From assembly GCF_900197855.1 (NCBI RefSeq), contig NZ_FZMQ01000004.1:18419-70013 (forward strand): a DNA stretch of 51,595 nt, written 5' to 3'. The DNA comes from Helicobacter cynogastricus (GTDB lineage: Bacteria; Campylobacterota; Campylobacteria; Campylobacterales; Helicobacteraceae). The position numbers and the translations under genes were made by a program. Under the pieces are notes generated by a model. The model worked only from the letters and a program-made list of their open reading frames with translations, was not told where the DNA came from and made no database searches. Below are positions 1 through 7,810 of the stretch, one piece after another. The number at the start of each line of letters is the position of its first letter. Within the stretch, counting starts at the first letter, position 1.

Positions 1-80
1 GACTTGGCCGTATCCTTACAAGCTCCCAACAGTAATACGCACAACACGGCAAAGGCGCAATATTGAAGCAAGCCGGCCAT
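1..80 (-). CDS. Putative lipoprotein, N-terminal fragment (partial)
   Basis: The minus strand opens at ATG 80 with an upstream AGGAG-like Shine-Dalgarno and reads out of the window after 26 codons. The visible peptide is a short n-region, a hydrophobic stretch and a lipobox LLGAC (Cys at residue 21), followed by KDTAK, so the product is probably a lipid-anchored envelope protein. It diverges from recG, with about 50 bp between the two starts. The mature part is outside the window, so no function can be given. Confidence 0.6.
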   Translation of the reverse strand, partial: MAGLLQYCAFAVLCVLLLGACKDTAK

Positions 81-97
81 GGATCTCCTTTTTGGGC

Positions 98-103
98 TAT
101 AAT
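98..103 (+). promoter_or_regulatory. Candidate -10 box for recG
   Basis: TATAAT lies 26 nt before the GTG start of recG, preceded by GGGC. Helicobacter sigma-80 promoters typically show a good -10 and a weak -35, and that is what is seen. The recG leader would be about 20 nt. Confidence 0.4.
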
Positions 104-129
104 AACATGAAAACTTAAATGGATGTGGT

Positions 130-2007
130 GTGCCAAAAATAATTGAGGAAACAGATTTAAATCTTAGTTTGCCCCTATCTGATTTTTTGCAGCTTCTCCT
201 CCAACCGCCTAAAGGTTACACCGCTTACACTTTATTAGAAACACTTCAAATTGGTCAAGAGGGTTGCCTAGAAGTGCGTAAACTTGGCACTCATGCGGGC
301 AAAATTCTTAAAATCAAAGCCTTAGCTCTTGCCTTTAATCAAGAGATTGATCTCATTTGTTTTAACTATACCCCTTACCATAGCAAGGCTTTTTCACAAT
401 CTCGCTATTTTGTCTATGGCAAAATCAGCGTAAATCCCTATTCTAAGAACCTCCAAATTGTTAATCCTACAAGAATCGATCAACCTCAAAGTATCGCCTT
501 ACATTTTAAACCAAATGCACGGCAAATCCCCGCCTTCAAAGAGCAAAAAACTAAGAATTATCAAGCGTTTTGTCTAAGTGTGATCCATGCTAATAGTCTT
601 GCTAAACTGACACAAATAGGTATCCCTGCCAAAATCATAGATGCGTTAGAGAGGATTTTTTACCCCACTTTGGAATTCGTAGAGCAATTCAAAGCGCATA
701 AGGGATTTTTTGGAATTTATCTACAAGCACTCAAGTATATAGAAGCTTTTGTTTATATGCGTGCCTTGAACACTAAGAAGTGGAGGTTTCAAAGCAAATT
801 TAGCGGACATGCTAACTTAGAAACCCTGCAGAATTTTCTTACAGCCCTACCCTTTACTCTCACCTCAGATCAACAAAAAGCCATTGCAAACATCCAAACA
901 GATATGCAAGGCGAAATGGCGACAAAAAGACTCATTATGGGTGATGTGGGATGTGGCAAAACAATCGTCATTCTAGCTAGCGTGGCTTTGACCTTCCCTT
1001 ATAAAAGTCTTTTGATGGCTCCTACGAGTGTACTAGCCAAACAACTCTATCAAGAAGCTCTGAAATTTCTCCCCCCCTATATTAAGGTATCTCTTCTCTT
1101 GGGAGGCAACACATCTAAGAAAATTAGAGAAGAGGTGAATCAAAGCACTTTTATTGTTGGCACCACTACCTTACTATATGCCTCATTGGATACAAAAGAA
1201 GTGGGGCTTGTGATCAGCGATGAGCAACACCGCTTTGGAAGCAAGCAACGCCATGATTTGGAACTCTATGCGCGCTCAGAAATAGGGGGTTTGGTCTGTA
1301 GCCCGCATTATTTGCAGTTTTCAGCCACACCTATCCCACGCACTTTAGCCATGATGGAGGCGAAGTTTATTAAAACAACCTTGATTAAGAATAAGCCCTA
1401 TGCAAAGGATATTGCTACAATTCTTATTGACAAGACTCATTTTCAAGCTCTCTTGCGCCACATCCACGCTCAGATCAATTCTAGTAAACAGGTCGCTATT
1501 ATTTACCCTCTTGTTGAAGAGAGTGTGCGGCAAGATTATATGTCTCTTAGACAAGCAGAAAACTATTGGAAGACACATTTTGAGGGTGTGTATACCGCAA
1601 GTGGTAAAGATGCTAACAAAGAGGAAATCTTAGAAAGTTTTGCCAAAGAAGGACATATTCTGCTAGCTACAACCCTCATTGAAGTGGGGATTAGTTTACC
1701 TAAGCTCTCAACCATTGTCATTGTTGGGCCTGAACGCTTGGGGCTGGCCACTCTGCACCAGCTTAGAGGTCGTGTGGCAAGACTTGGAGGAAAAGGGTAT
1801 TGTTTTCTATTCACTCATCATATTCACGACACTCGCTTGCGCGCTTTTAGTCAAACCCTAGATGGGTTTGAAATCGCCAATTTAGACCTTAAGCACCGGA
1901 GTGCAGGCGACCTTCTGCAAGGTACACAACAGAGCGGGGCGCATTTTGATTATTTGGATTTAGCCACCGATCAAGATGTGATCGCACAAGCGAGCATTTT
2001 ATTTTAG
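130..2007 (+). CDS. recG: ATP-dependent DNA helicase RecG
   Basis: RecG remodels stalled replication forks and branch-migrates Holliday junctions. The N-terminal part (about residues 1-230) holds the divergent OB/wedge region. The SF2 motor follows: Walker A GDVGCGKT at 271-278, motif II as DEQHRFG at 364-370, motif III FSATPIPRTLAM, motif V ATTLIEVGI and motif VI QLRGRVARLG. The length of 625 residues fits the short epsilonproteobacterial RecG rather than the roughly 690-residue enterobacterial form. The start is GTG 130; no strong Shine-Dalgarno is seen, and an ATG at 123 is out of frame. Motif II reads DEQHR instead of DEEQ/H, and motif VI has RVAR where RVGR is usual. Neighbours are unrelated (respiratory genes downstream). 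Confidence 0.93.
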   Translation: MPKIIEETDLNLSLPLSDFLQLLLQPPKGYTAYTLLETLQIGQEGCLEVRKLGTHAGKILKIKALALAFNQEIDLICFNYTPYHSKAFSQSRYFVYGKISVNPYSKNLQIVNPTRIDQPQSIALHFKPNARQIPAFKEQKTKNYQAFCLSVIHANSLAKLTQIGIPAKIIDALERIFYPTLEFVEQFKAHKGFFGIYLQALKYIEAFVYMRALNTKKWRFQSKFSGHANLETLQNFLTALPFTLTSDQQKAIANIQTDMQGEMATKRLIMGDVGCGKTIVILASVALTFPYKSLLMAPTSVLAKQLYQEALKFLPPYIKVSLLLGGNTSKKIREEVNQSTFIVGTTTLLYASLDTKEVGLVISDEQHRFGSKQRHDLELYARSEIGGLVCSPHYLQFSATPIPRTLAMMEAKFIKTTLIKNKPYAKDIATILIDKTHFQALLRHIHAQINSSKQVAIIYPLVEESVRQDYMSLRQAENYWKTHFEGVYTASGKDANKEEILESFAKEGHILLATTLIEVGISLPKLSTIVIVGPERLGLATLHQLRGRVARLGGKGYCFLFTHHIHDTRLRAFSQTLDGFEIANLDLKHRSAGDLLQGTQQSGAHFDYLDLATDQDVIAQASILF

Positions 2008-2090
2008 ATATGAACCTAAAGACTATTGTATTATCCATGTCTATTGTGCTATACTTAACTTTTCAAACTCTAGTTTATTGAGGAGCATAT

Positions 2091-3605
2091 ATGGATATTA
2101 GCATGCAAGGGAGCTATGCCAAACCCACTGAAGTGGGTCGCGTAGCTGAGTACGATTACTCCATCGCCCGCCTTTTCATTATCGCTATGATCGCCTTTGG
2201 TGTCGTTGGCATGGTGATTGGCGTTATTTTGGCTTTTCAATTGGCCTTTCCAAAGTTGAATTATATTTTGGGTGAATATGGCATCTTTGGGCGTTTACGC
2301 CCCTTGCATACTAATGGGGTAATCTATGGTTTCACTTTAGGAGGCATTTGGGCAAGTTGGTATTATATTGGACAAAGAGTCCTAAAAATTACCTACCACG
2401 ATCATCCTTTCTTAAGAGCTGTGGGCTACTTGCATTTTTGGCTTTGGATTGTTGCTCTTGTGTTGGGTGTTTTGAGTCTGTTTGCAGGCATTACGCAGAG
2501 TAAGGAATACGCCGAATTGGCTTGGCCTTTGGATATTTTGGTCGTGATCGTGTGGGTGCTTTGGGGAATTAGCATGTTTGGGAGCATGGGTGTGCGCCGT
2601 GAAAATACCATTTATGTTTCTTTGTGGTATTACATTGCCACCTATGTGGGTATTGCTGTGCTTTACATTTTTAATAATCTTTCCATCCCAACTTATTTTG
2701 TTGCCAATATGGGAAGTCTTTGGCATTCTATTTCTCTTTATGCGGGTAGCAATGATGCTTTAGTGCAGTGGTGGTGGGGGCATAATGCTGTAGCCTTTGT
2801 TTTTACAAGTGGCGTGATTGGTACAATTTATTATTTTTTGCCCAAGGAAAGCGGACAGCCTATTTTTTCCTACAAATTGACTCTTTTCTCCTTTTGGAGT
2901 CTCATGTTTGTCTACATTTGGGCAGGCGGACACCACTTGATCTATTCCACCGTTCCTGATTGGGTACAAACCCTCTCTTCTGTTTTTTCTGTGATTTTGA
3001 TCTTGCCCTCATGGGGGACAGCGATCAACATGCTTTTGACCTTGCGGGGGCAGTGGCATCAACTCAAGGAATCTCCTCTTATCAAATTCTTGGTTTTAGC
3101 TAGCACCTTTTACATGCTCTCTACCCTAGAAGGCTCTATCCAAGCGATCCGTTCAGTGAATGCGCTAGCTCACTTCACCGATTGGATTATTGGACATGTG
3201 CATGATGGTGTGCTAGGTTGGGTAGGTTTCTCCCTCATTGCTGCGGTTTACCACATGGTGCCCCGTGTTTTCAAAAGAGAAATTTACTGCGCCAAATTGA
3301 TGGATATTCAGTTTTGGTTGATGACTTTGGGGATTGTGCTTTACTTCTCCTCAATGTGGGTAGCAGGTATCACGCAAGGAATGATGTGGCGCGATGTGGA
3401 TCAGTATGGCAATTTGGTCTACCAGTTTATTGATACTGTGCGGGTGCTTATCCCTTACTATGTCATTCGTGGAATTGGAGGCAGTCTCTATCTTGTAGGC
3501 TTTTTCATCTTCCTATATAATGTGTTGATGACTATCCAAAAAGGACGCGTGCTTGAAAAAGAGTCTGCTTACGCCACCCCCATGCACGGCTGTAGCTCGC
3601 ATTAA
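2091..3605 (+). CDS. ccoN: cbb3-type cytochrome c oxidase subunit I (CcoN/FixN)
   Basis: This is the catalytic haem-copper subunit of the high-affinity oxidase, which reduces O2 in the inner membrane under microaerobic conditions. Candidate metal ligands are visible: His73 (low-spin haem region, RPLHTNG), His231 (WWWGHN, CuB), His281-His282 (GGHH) and the His361/His369/His371 cluster (AHFTDWIIGHVHDG). About twelve hydrophobic segments cover the chain. The start ATG 2091 has GAGGAG upstream; a second ATG at codon 5 is less well placed. It is first in a tight ccoN-O-Q-P operon, with 9 nt to ccoO. The preceding 80-bp spacer has a TATACT at 2050-2055 that could be the -10. Confidence 0.97.
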   Translation: MDISMQGSYAKPTEVGRVAEYDYSIARLFIIAMIAFGVVGMVIGVILAFQLAFPKLNYILGEYGIFGRLRPLHTNGVIYGFTLGGIWASWYYIGQRVLKITYHDHPFLRAVGYLHFWLWIVALVLGVLSLFAGITQSKEYAELAWPLDILVVIVWVLWGISMFGSMGVRRENTIYVSLWYYIATYVGIAVLYIFNNLSIPTYFVANMGSLWHSISLYAGSNDALVQWWWGHNAVAFVFTSGVIGTIYYFLPKESGQPIFSYKLTLFSFWSLMFVYIWAGGHHLIYSTVPDWVQTLSSVFSVILILPSWGTAINMLLTLRGQWHQLKESPLIKFLVLASTFYMLSTLEGSIQAIRSVNALAHFTDWIIGHVHDGVLGWVGFSLIAAVYHMVPRVFKREIYCAKLMDIQFWLMTLGIVLYFSSMWVAGITQGMMWRDVDQYGNLVYQFIDTVRVLIPYYVIRGIGGSLYLVGFFIFLYNVLMTIQKGRVLEKESAYATPMHGCSSH

Positions 3606-3614
3606 GGAGACCTC

Positions 3615-4358
3615 ATGTTTAGTTTTTTAGAAAAAAACCCTTTTTTCTTTACTTTAGCATTCGTAGTTGCTTTTGCGATTGCGGGGATCGTAGAAATTCT
3701 GCCTAACTTTTTCAAATCAGCGCGCCCCATTGAGGGACTCAAACCCTACAGCGTTTTAGAGACAGCAGGTCGCCAAGTTTACATTCAAGAGGGATGTTAC
3801 AATTGCCATTCTCAGCTCATTCGTCCTTTCCAAGCAGAAGTGCAACGCTATGGAGCTTATAGTTTAAGTGGAGAGTACGCCTATGATCGCCCCTTTTTGT
3901 GGGGGTCTAGGAGGATTGGCCCTGATTTACATCGTGTGGGTGATGTACGCACCACTGCATGGCATGAAAAACATATGTTTGATCCAACAAGTGTTGTACC
4001 CGGAAGTATCATGCCTGCATATAAACATCTCTTCAAAAAAGATAGCGATTTTGAAACGGCTTATGCTGAAGCCTATACAGAGAAAAAAGTCTTTGGCGTG
4101 CCCTATGATGCACCTAACGGAGTTAAGTTAGGAGATGTCAAAGAAGCTAAGGCGCGTTTTTTAGCCGAGGCTAAAGCCATTGTTGACAACATGCAAAACC
4201 CTCAAATTGCCGCGGCACTTAAAGAGGGAAAAGTCAAGGAAATCGTAGCTCTGATTGCCTATCTTAATAGCTTAGGTCAGGCTAGAATTGATTTTGCTGG
4301 GGCACATGCAGGTTTAGCCTCTTCTGCTTCAACACCTGCTAATGCTAACAAGGAGTGA
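3615..4358 (+). CDS. ccoO: cbb3 oxidase subunit II, monohaem cytochrome c (CcoO/FixO)
   Basis: This membrane-anchored monohaem cytochrome c passes electrons to CcoN. An N-terminal transmembrane anchor (about residues 10-30) precedes the periplasmic domain. The haem c site is CYNCH at 61-65, and a likely axial Met is M133 in GSIMPAY. The C-terminal tail is Ala/Ser-rich. The start ATG 3615 follows AAGGAG with 5-nt spacing. The last 4 nt overlap ccoQ (ATGA), indicating translational coupling. Confidence 0.96.
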   Translation: MFSFLEKNPFFFTLAFVVAFAIAGIVEILPNFFKSARPIEGLKPYSVLETAGRQVYIQEGCYNCHSQLIRPFQAEVQRYGAYSLSGEYAYDRPFLWGSRRIGPDLHRVGDVRTTAWHEKHMFDPTSVVPGSIMPAYKHLFKKDSDFETAYAEAYTEKKVFGVPYDAPNGVKLGDVKEAKARFLAEAKAIVDNMQNPQIAAALKEGKVKEIVALIAYLNSLGQARIDFAGAHAGLASSASTPANANKE

Positions 4359-4570
4359 ATATGGATTTAGATGTGATTAGAGGGTTTGCCTATGCCTTTT
4401 TTACGATCCTTTTTACCATTTTTCTTTATGCCTACATTGTAAGCATGTATATCAAGGACAAAAAGGGCATTACTGATTACGAACGCTATAGCCAGTTGGC
4501 ATTGCAAGATGAGTTACACGATACGCCCATTGAACCGCGTTCCTCCCTATTCCAACACAAAAGAGGCTAA
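4355..4570 (+). CDS. ccoQ: cbb3 oxidase small subunit CcoQ
   Basis: This 71-residue protein has one N-terminal transmembrane helix (about 9-30) and a charged cytoplasmic tail, as expected of CcoQ/FixQ, which stabilises the complex. It starts inside the ccoO stop (ATGA overlap) behind an AAGGAG, and its stop abuts the ccoP ATG directly. Sequence conservation in this family is low, so the call rests on size, topology and position between ccoO and ccoP. Confidence 0.88.
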   Translation: MNMDLDVIRGFAYAFFTILFTIFLYAYIVSMYIKDKKGITDYERYSQLALQDELHDTPIEPRSSLFQHKRG

Positions 4571-5434
4571 ATGGACATCCTAAAAGATCATATTAACTCG
4601 TTCGCACTGGTTGCAGCTCTTGTGATTTTGGTCGTAACTTTGAGCATCAGCTCTTCTTTATTTAAGGCGATGCGTGAGAAAACCAATGAGGGCGTACTTT
4701 ACAACAATGGACATAAGTTTGATGGCATTGGTGAGTTTCTCAATAACATTCCTACAGGTTGGGTTGTGAGTTTTTTAGTGGCTATTACTTGGGGTGTGTG
4801 GTATATTTTTCTTGGTTACCCAGTATTTAGCTACTCTCAGATTGGCGAGTATAATAAAGAAGTTGCTCACTACAATGAGAATTTTGAAACTCGCTGGAAA
4901 AATCTTAGTAAAAAAGACCTTGAGCAAATGGGACAAGGGATTTTCTTGGTTCAATGTTCGCAGTGTCACGGATTAGAAGCAACAGGTTTGGACAATACGG
5001 CTAGGAATTTGGTCAAATGGGGCAAGGAGGAGGGAATTATGGAAGTCATTGCACAGGGTTCTGTGGGCTTAGGCTATCAAGCAGGAGAGATGCCTCCTCT
5101 TGAGATGTCTGCTGAAGACGCTAAGGCTGTGGCCAGTTTTGTAATGGCCAAAATTTCTGATTTAAAACATACAAAAAATCCCCAACTTATCCAAAAAGGT
5201 GCCACTATTTTTGCTAACACCTGTGTAGCCTGTCATGGCGTTGGTGGCAAGGGACAGGGGGGTATGGCAGCCGACCTGACTCATTATGGCACTCAAACCT
5301 TTTTAAAGGAGATTTTAGACAAGGGCAAAAAAGGACATATTGGAGAGATGCCCAGCTTCGCCTATAGACACTTCAATGATATACAAGTGAGTGCGCTAGC
5401 ACACTATATTCAATCCTTGCAAGGAGAAGAGTAA
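4571..5434 (+). CDS. ccoP: cbb3 oxidase subunit III, dihaem cytochrome c (CcoP/FixP)
   Basis: This dihaem cytochrome c accepts electrons from soluble cytochrome c or the bc1 complex. Two transmembrane helices lie at about 10-30 and 62-82. Two cytochrome c domains follow, with haem sites CSQCH (129-133) and CVACH (218-222). Likely axial Met residues are in the GEMPP and GEMPS motifs. The length of 287 residues is usual for the family. The start immediately follows the ccoQ stop, and the terminal A of its TAA is shared with the next ATG (5434). Confidence 0.96.
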   Translation: MDILKDHINSFALVAALVILVVTLSISSSLFKAMREKTNEGVLYNNGHKFDGIGEFLNNIPTGWVVSFLVAITWGVWYIFLGYPVFSYSQIGEYNKEVAHYNENFETRWKNLSKKDLEQMGQGIFLVQCSQCHGLEATGLDNTARNLVKWGKEEGIMEVIAQGSVGLGYQAGEMPPLEMSAEDAKAVASFVMAKISDLKHTKNPQLIQKGATIFANTCVACHGVGGKGQGGMAADLTHYGTQTFLKEILDKGKKGHIGEMPSFAYRHFNDIQVSALAHYIQSLQGEE

Positions 5435-5628
5435 TGAATGGTTTGTTTGGTTTAAATGGAATCTTGGGTTGTTTAATAGTGGTTCTCATCCTCTTGGGTG
5501 TTGTAGGCTTCTTTGGTTTTCAGGCTGTTAAAATCCAACAGGTAGAGGCCACACACCCTTACCACCTCAATGCTGATAAAATTGAGATGTTTGAAAAAAA
5601 TCACCAATTCTACCAAGTTAAGGAATAA
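5434..5628 (+). CDS. Small membrane protein downstream of ccoP (DUF4006-like)
   Basis: This 64-residue protein has one Gly-rich transmembrane helix (about 10-32) and a short hydrophilic tail. The opening NGLFGLNGILG resembles small DUF4006 proteins that sit directly after ccoP in Helicobacter and Campylobacter (from memory; H. pylori has one at the same place). It overlaps the ccoP stop by one base with an Shine-Dalgarno-like AAGGAGAAG. A role in cbb3 oxidase assembly or stability is inferred from context only. Confidence 0.75.
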   Translation: MNGLFGLNGILGCLIVVLILLGVVGFFGFQAVKIQQVEATHPYHLNADKIEMFEKNHQFYQVKE

Positions 5629-5630
5629 AT

Positions 5631-5735
5631 ATGTTTACAGGGATGGAAAAACTGCTCGGCTTGTTTTTGTTCGCTTTATTTATTATTACCGTGGTGCTCT
5701 ATTTCTTAAAACCAAGTTTTCTTTTTGCTGTCTGA
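5631..5735 (+). CDS. 34-residue single-pass membrane peptide in the cco operon
   Basis: A short reading frame begins at ATG 5631 with AAGGA six bases upstream, 2 nt after the previous stop. It ends in TGATG, where the last base of the stop is the first base of the next start. The peptide has a short N-terminus (MFTGMEK), a hydrophobic helix of about 20 residues (LLGLFLFALFIITVVLYFL) and the tail KPSFLFAV. The good ribosome-binding site and the coupling on both sides argue that it is translated. No family is recognised; a CcoS- or CcoQ-like accessory role is only a guess. Confidence 0.6.
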   Translation: MFTGMEKLLGLFLFALFIITVVLYFLKPSFLFAV

Positions 5736-6340
5736 TGCCTAGAGGCAGGCGCATTCTTTTTGCGCTTCTTTGCGCCTTAAGTTGTCTAAAAGCCCAAGAG
5801 AGTTTCGTGCAGGATAATCGCGATCAGCATCTTGTGTCTAAAAGTGCGTCCTTGATAGAGCGTGTTTCTGACGAACTCTTAAAAAAGTCTGGGGTGCGCT
5901 TGGTGGTTTTTTTAGGAGGGGATCGATTGCAGACAAAACAAGAACGCTTGTCTTATCAACACACACGCCTACAAGATTTATCTGCACCCTATGTGGCTCT
6001 TTTTGCCTATTATCAGGCTAAAAAAATTGCCATCGTATCTAAGCCCGCAGATTTAATTGATATAGACGAGATTTTCTTTGAACGCATCGCTCCTTTTTTA
6101 CCTAGAAAGTGGGAGGATGACATGGCTAAAAACAATGCTCGTTTTTCTTTTGCATTGCTCAATGGTTACACCTATATGGCCGATGCGCTTGCACAGAAGT
6201 ATCATATACACCTAGAAAACAATATTCAGGAAGAGCGCGCGAATAGTTGGGTAAAAACCACGCTTTATGTATTGCTCTGTACCCTTTTAGCTCTGTTTTT
6301 CTATGGGTATTTTTTTGGAGTCAAAAGACATGGAGACTAA
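5735..6340 (+). CDS. Exported, membrane-anchored protein, TPM-domain-like
   Basis: This product has 201 residues if started at ATG 5735, which overlaps the preceding TGA; the frame is open further upstream, but only this start gives a proper signal peptide (MPRGRRILFALLCALSCLKAQ). The mature part has the order 'helix with LIERVSDELLKKSG, strand VRLVVFLGG' and ends in a transmembrane helix (about 172-192) with a short basic tail. This layout resembles TPM (TLP18.3/Psb32/MOLO-1) proteins but is diverged. It lies between ccoP-linked small proteins and a FixH-like gene, so oxidase biogenesis is a reasonable inference. Confidence 0.6.
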   Translation: MPRGRRILFALLCALSCLKAQESFVQDNRDQHLVSKSASLIERVSDELLKKSGVRLVVFLGGDRLQTKQERLSYQHTRLQDLSAPYVALFAYYQAKKIAIVSKPADLIDIDEIFFERIAPFLPRKWEDDMAKNNARFSFALLNGYTYMADALAQKYHIHLENNIQEERANSWVKTTLYVLLCTLLALFFYGYFFGVKRHGD

Positions 6341-6881
6341 AGAAAAAAATTACTGGCCTTTGGGTATTTTAAGCGTGTTGCTTCTGGGGGTATTATTGGT
6401 AAGCGCGCTAGTAGTGGTGGCCATCAAGTACACACCTAAAAGCGACAATTCTTATTTAAGTCAGCACACTTATACGGATGCGCACATTAACACTATGATT
6501 GCCCATTACCGCGCTTTTCTACAAAATTACAATCTCACTCTACAAAGCACAGATCAGAGTCTCACCCCTCCATTTCCCTATTATCTCAACTCTAGTACCC
6601 CTCTTTTACATCTACATCTTAGAGCCAACAAAATGCGACTTGTCTTTGCAAAACTTCAAGAGACTACCCCACCTTTGAATGTTTCTGTGATACTGGTAGA
6701 CATGGCAAAAGCACGCCCCCTTGAGCAACCTAAATGTTTAGAAGATCCTAAAGAGATCGTTTGCACACTCAATCCCTTCAACCTCCCTAGGGAGGGGAAC
6801 TACAAAATTCTAGTTAGAGTAGGCTTTGACAAGGGTTACATTCCCCTCATTCAGCCCGTTTACGCGCGCGCTAAAAAGTAA
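6330..6881 (+). CDS. FixH-like membrane protein
   Basis: The start is taken as ATG 6330, which has GGAG upstream and overlaps the previous gene by 11 nt, giving 183 residues. A transmembrane helix spans about residues 8-30 (start YWPLGILSVLL). The external domain has alternating short strands and two Cys (PKCLEDPKEIVC). Position after ccoP and topology fit FixH/CcoG-linked proteins, which help with copper loading of cbb3 oxidase, but similarity is weak by eye. The 3' end overlaps the convergent OMP gene by 11 nt. Confidence 0.6.
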   Translation: METKEKNYWPLGILSVLLLGVLLVSALVVVAIKYTPKSDNSYLSQHTYTDAHINTMIAHYRAFLQNYNLTLQSTDQSLTPPFPYYLNSSTPLLHLHLRANKMRLVFAKLQETTPPLNVSVILVDMAKARPLEQPKCLEDPKEIVCTLNPFNLPREGNYKILVRVGFDKGYIPLIQPVYARAKK

Positions 6882-7722
6882 AGGTGTAGTTGATATACCA
6901 AGAATAGAGTCTCCTGATATATAGCGTTCCTTCATTTTTAGTTCTTAGGAAAGGGTTGTTTTTGAGCATAGGGAATTTGATCCCTCCCTCTATACTGCTA
7001 TGTTTTAGAATACGCAACCTGCCTCCAACGTTCAATAGATATTGAAAAGCCGTAGGTTTTTTATTGAGCCCTACATAAGTCAGAGCAAGGTCTTTAAAAT
7101 CGGGTGTCGCCAAAAGCCAAGAATTGCCTGCAAGTTGCACACCCCCAAATACCCCTAAGGCAATCGCCTGATTATTAATGATATTAAAGATTAAATCCAC
7201 TCCACCGCCATAGGTGAGCATGTTGGGTTCAACAGGTTTGTTGCTACCGACAAGTTGCTGCAAAATTCCCATAACATTAATCTGACAATTAGGCATGTTA
7301 AATTTAGGGGTGGGAACAGATGGGATACCACCTCCTACCTGAGGAATACCGGGAATATTCTTAGGCACACCTGCGGGAAAGCCGGGAATAGTAGCAAAAG
7401 TGAATGGGCTTCCACCTTGAAAATCACATTTAATTGGGTCGGGACTAGCCGTATTCTGACGACTGAATTGGATACCAGAGGTATGGGCGTAGTCAAAAAA
7501 ACCATAGGCTTTTATGCCTATAAATCTACCCATGAAAAACTGATAGCCAAGCTGTAATCCAAAACCCTTCATAGGAGCCTCAACTTCGGTTGTTTGGCCT
7601 CCATCTTGCATACGCAACTGCGCCTTACCTTGTTGGTAGCCACCTCCGATGAAAATTCCACTTCCATCTGCAGCCCCCAAAAGAGAAGTCAAAAAAAGAG
7701 CAATTGGCGATTTAGTGCGCAT
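6871..7722 (-). CDS. Helicobacter outer-membrane protein (HP_OMP-like)
   Basis: This 283-residue protein has an N-terminal signal sequence (MRTKSPIALFLTSLLGAADG), a first strand of the form GIFIGGGYQQG, alternating amphipathic strands, and a terminal YTFTF ending in Phe as recognised by the BAM machinery. The strand-turn pattern (GLQLGYQFF...GIKAYGFFDY...) is typical of the Hop/Hof-type superfamily. A Pro/Gly-rich loop at about 100-150 lies between two Cys (KCDF and PNCQ), probably a disulphide-closed surface loop. The start ATG 7722 has AAAAGGA upstream. An AT-rich 88-bp spacer separates it from the next OMP gene on the same strand. Confidence 0.8.
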   Translation of the reverse strand: MRTKSPIALFLTSLLGAADGSGIFIGGGYQQGKAQLRMQDGGQTTEVEAPMKGFGLQLGYQFFMGRFIGIKAYGFFDYAHTSGIQFSRQNTASPDPIKCDFQGGSPFTFATIPGFPAGVPKNIPGIPQVGGGIPSVPTPKFNMPNCQINVMGILQQLVGSNKPVEPNMLTYGGGVDLIFNIINNQAIALGVFGGVQLAGNSWLLATPDFKDLALTYVGLNKKPTAFQYLLNVGGRLRILKHSSIEGGIKFPMLKNNPFLRTKNEGTLYIRRLYSWYINYTFTF

Positions 7723-7810
7723 GCTTAATCCTTTTTATTTAGATTTAAATTAAATAAATTTTTACTAAATCGGCCAATCGTTGCTAATTTTTAGTTTAAA
7801 AAATTAAACT

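Noticed and set aside
5570-5734. N-terminal extension of the TPM-like protein
   Set aside because: It overlaps the DUF4006-like gene and the 34-residue peptide gene; a signal peptide begins exactly at ATG 5735.
7793-7808. Terminator-like hairpin GTTTAA-AAAA-TTAAAC between the OMP genes
   Set aside because: The stem is six A/T-rich pairs with one G-C and no U-tract follows, so it is not a credible terminator.
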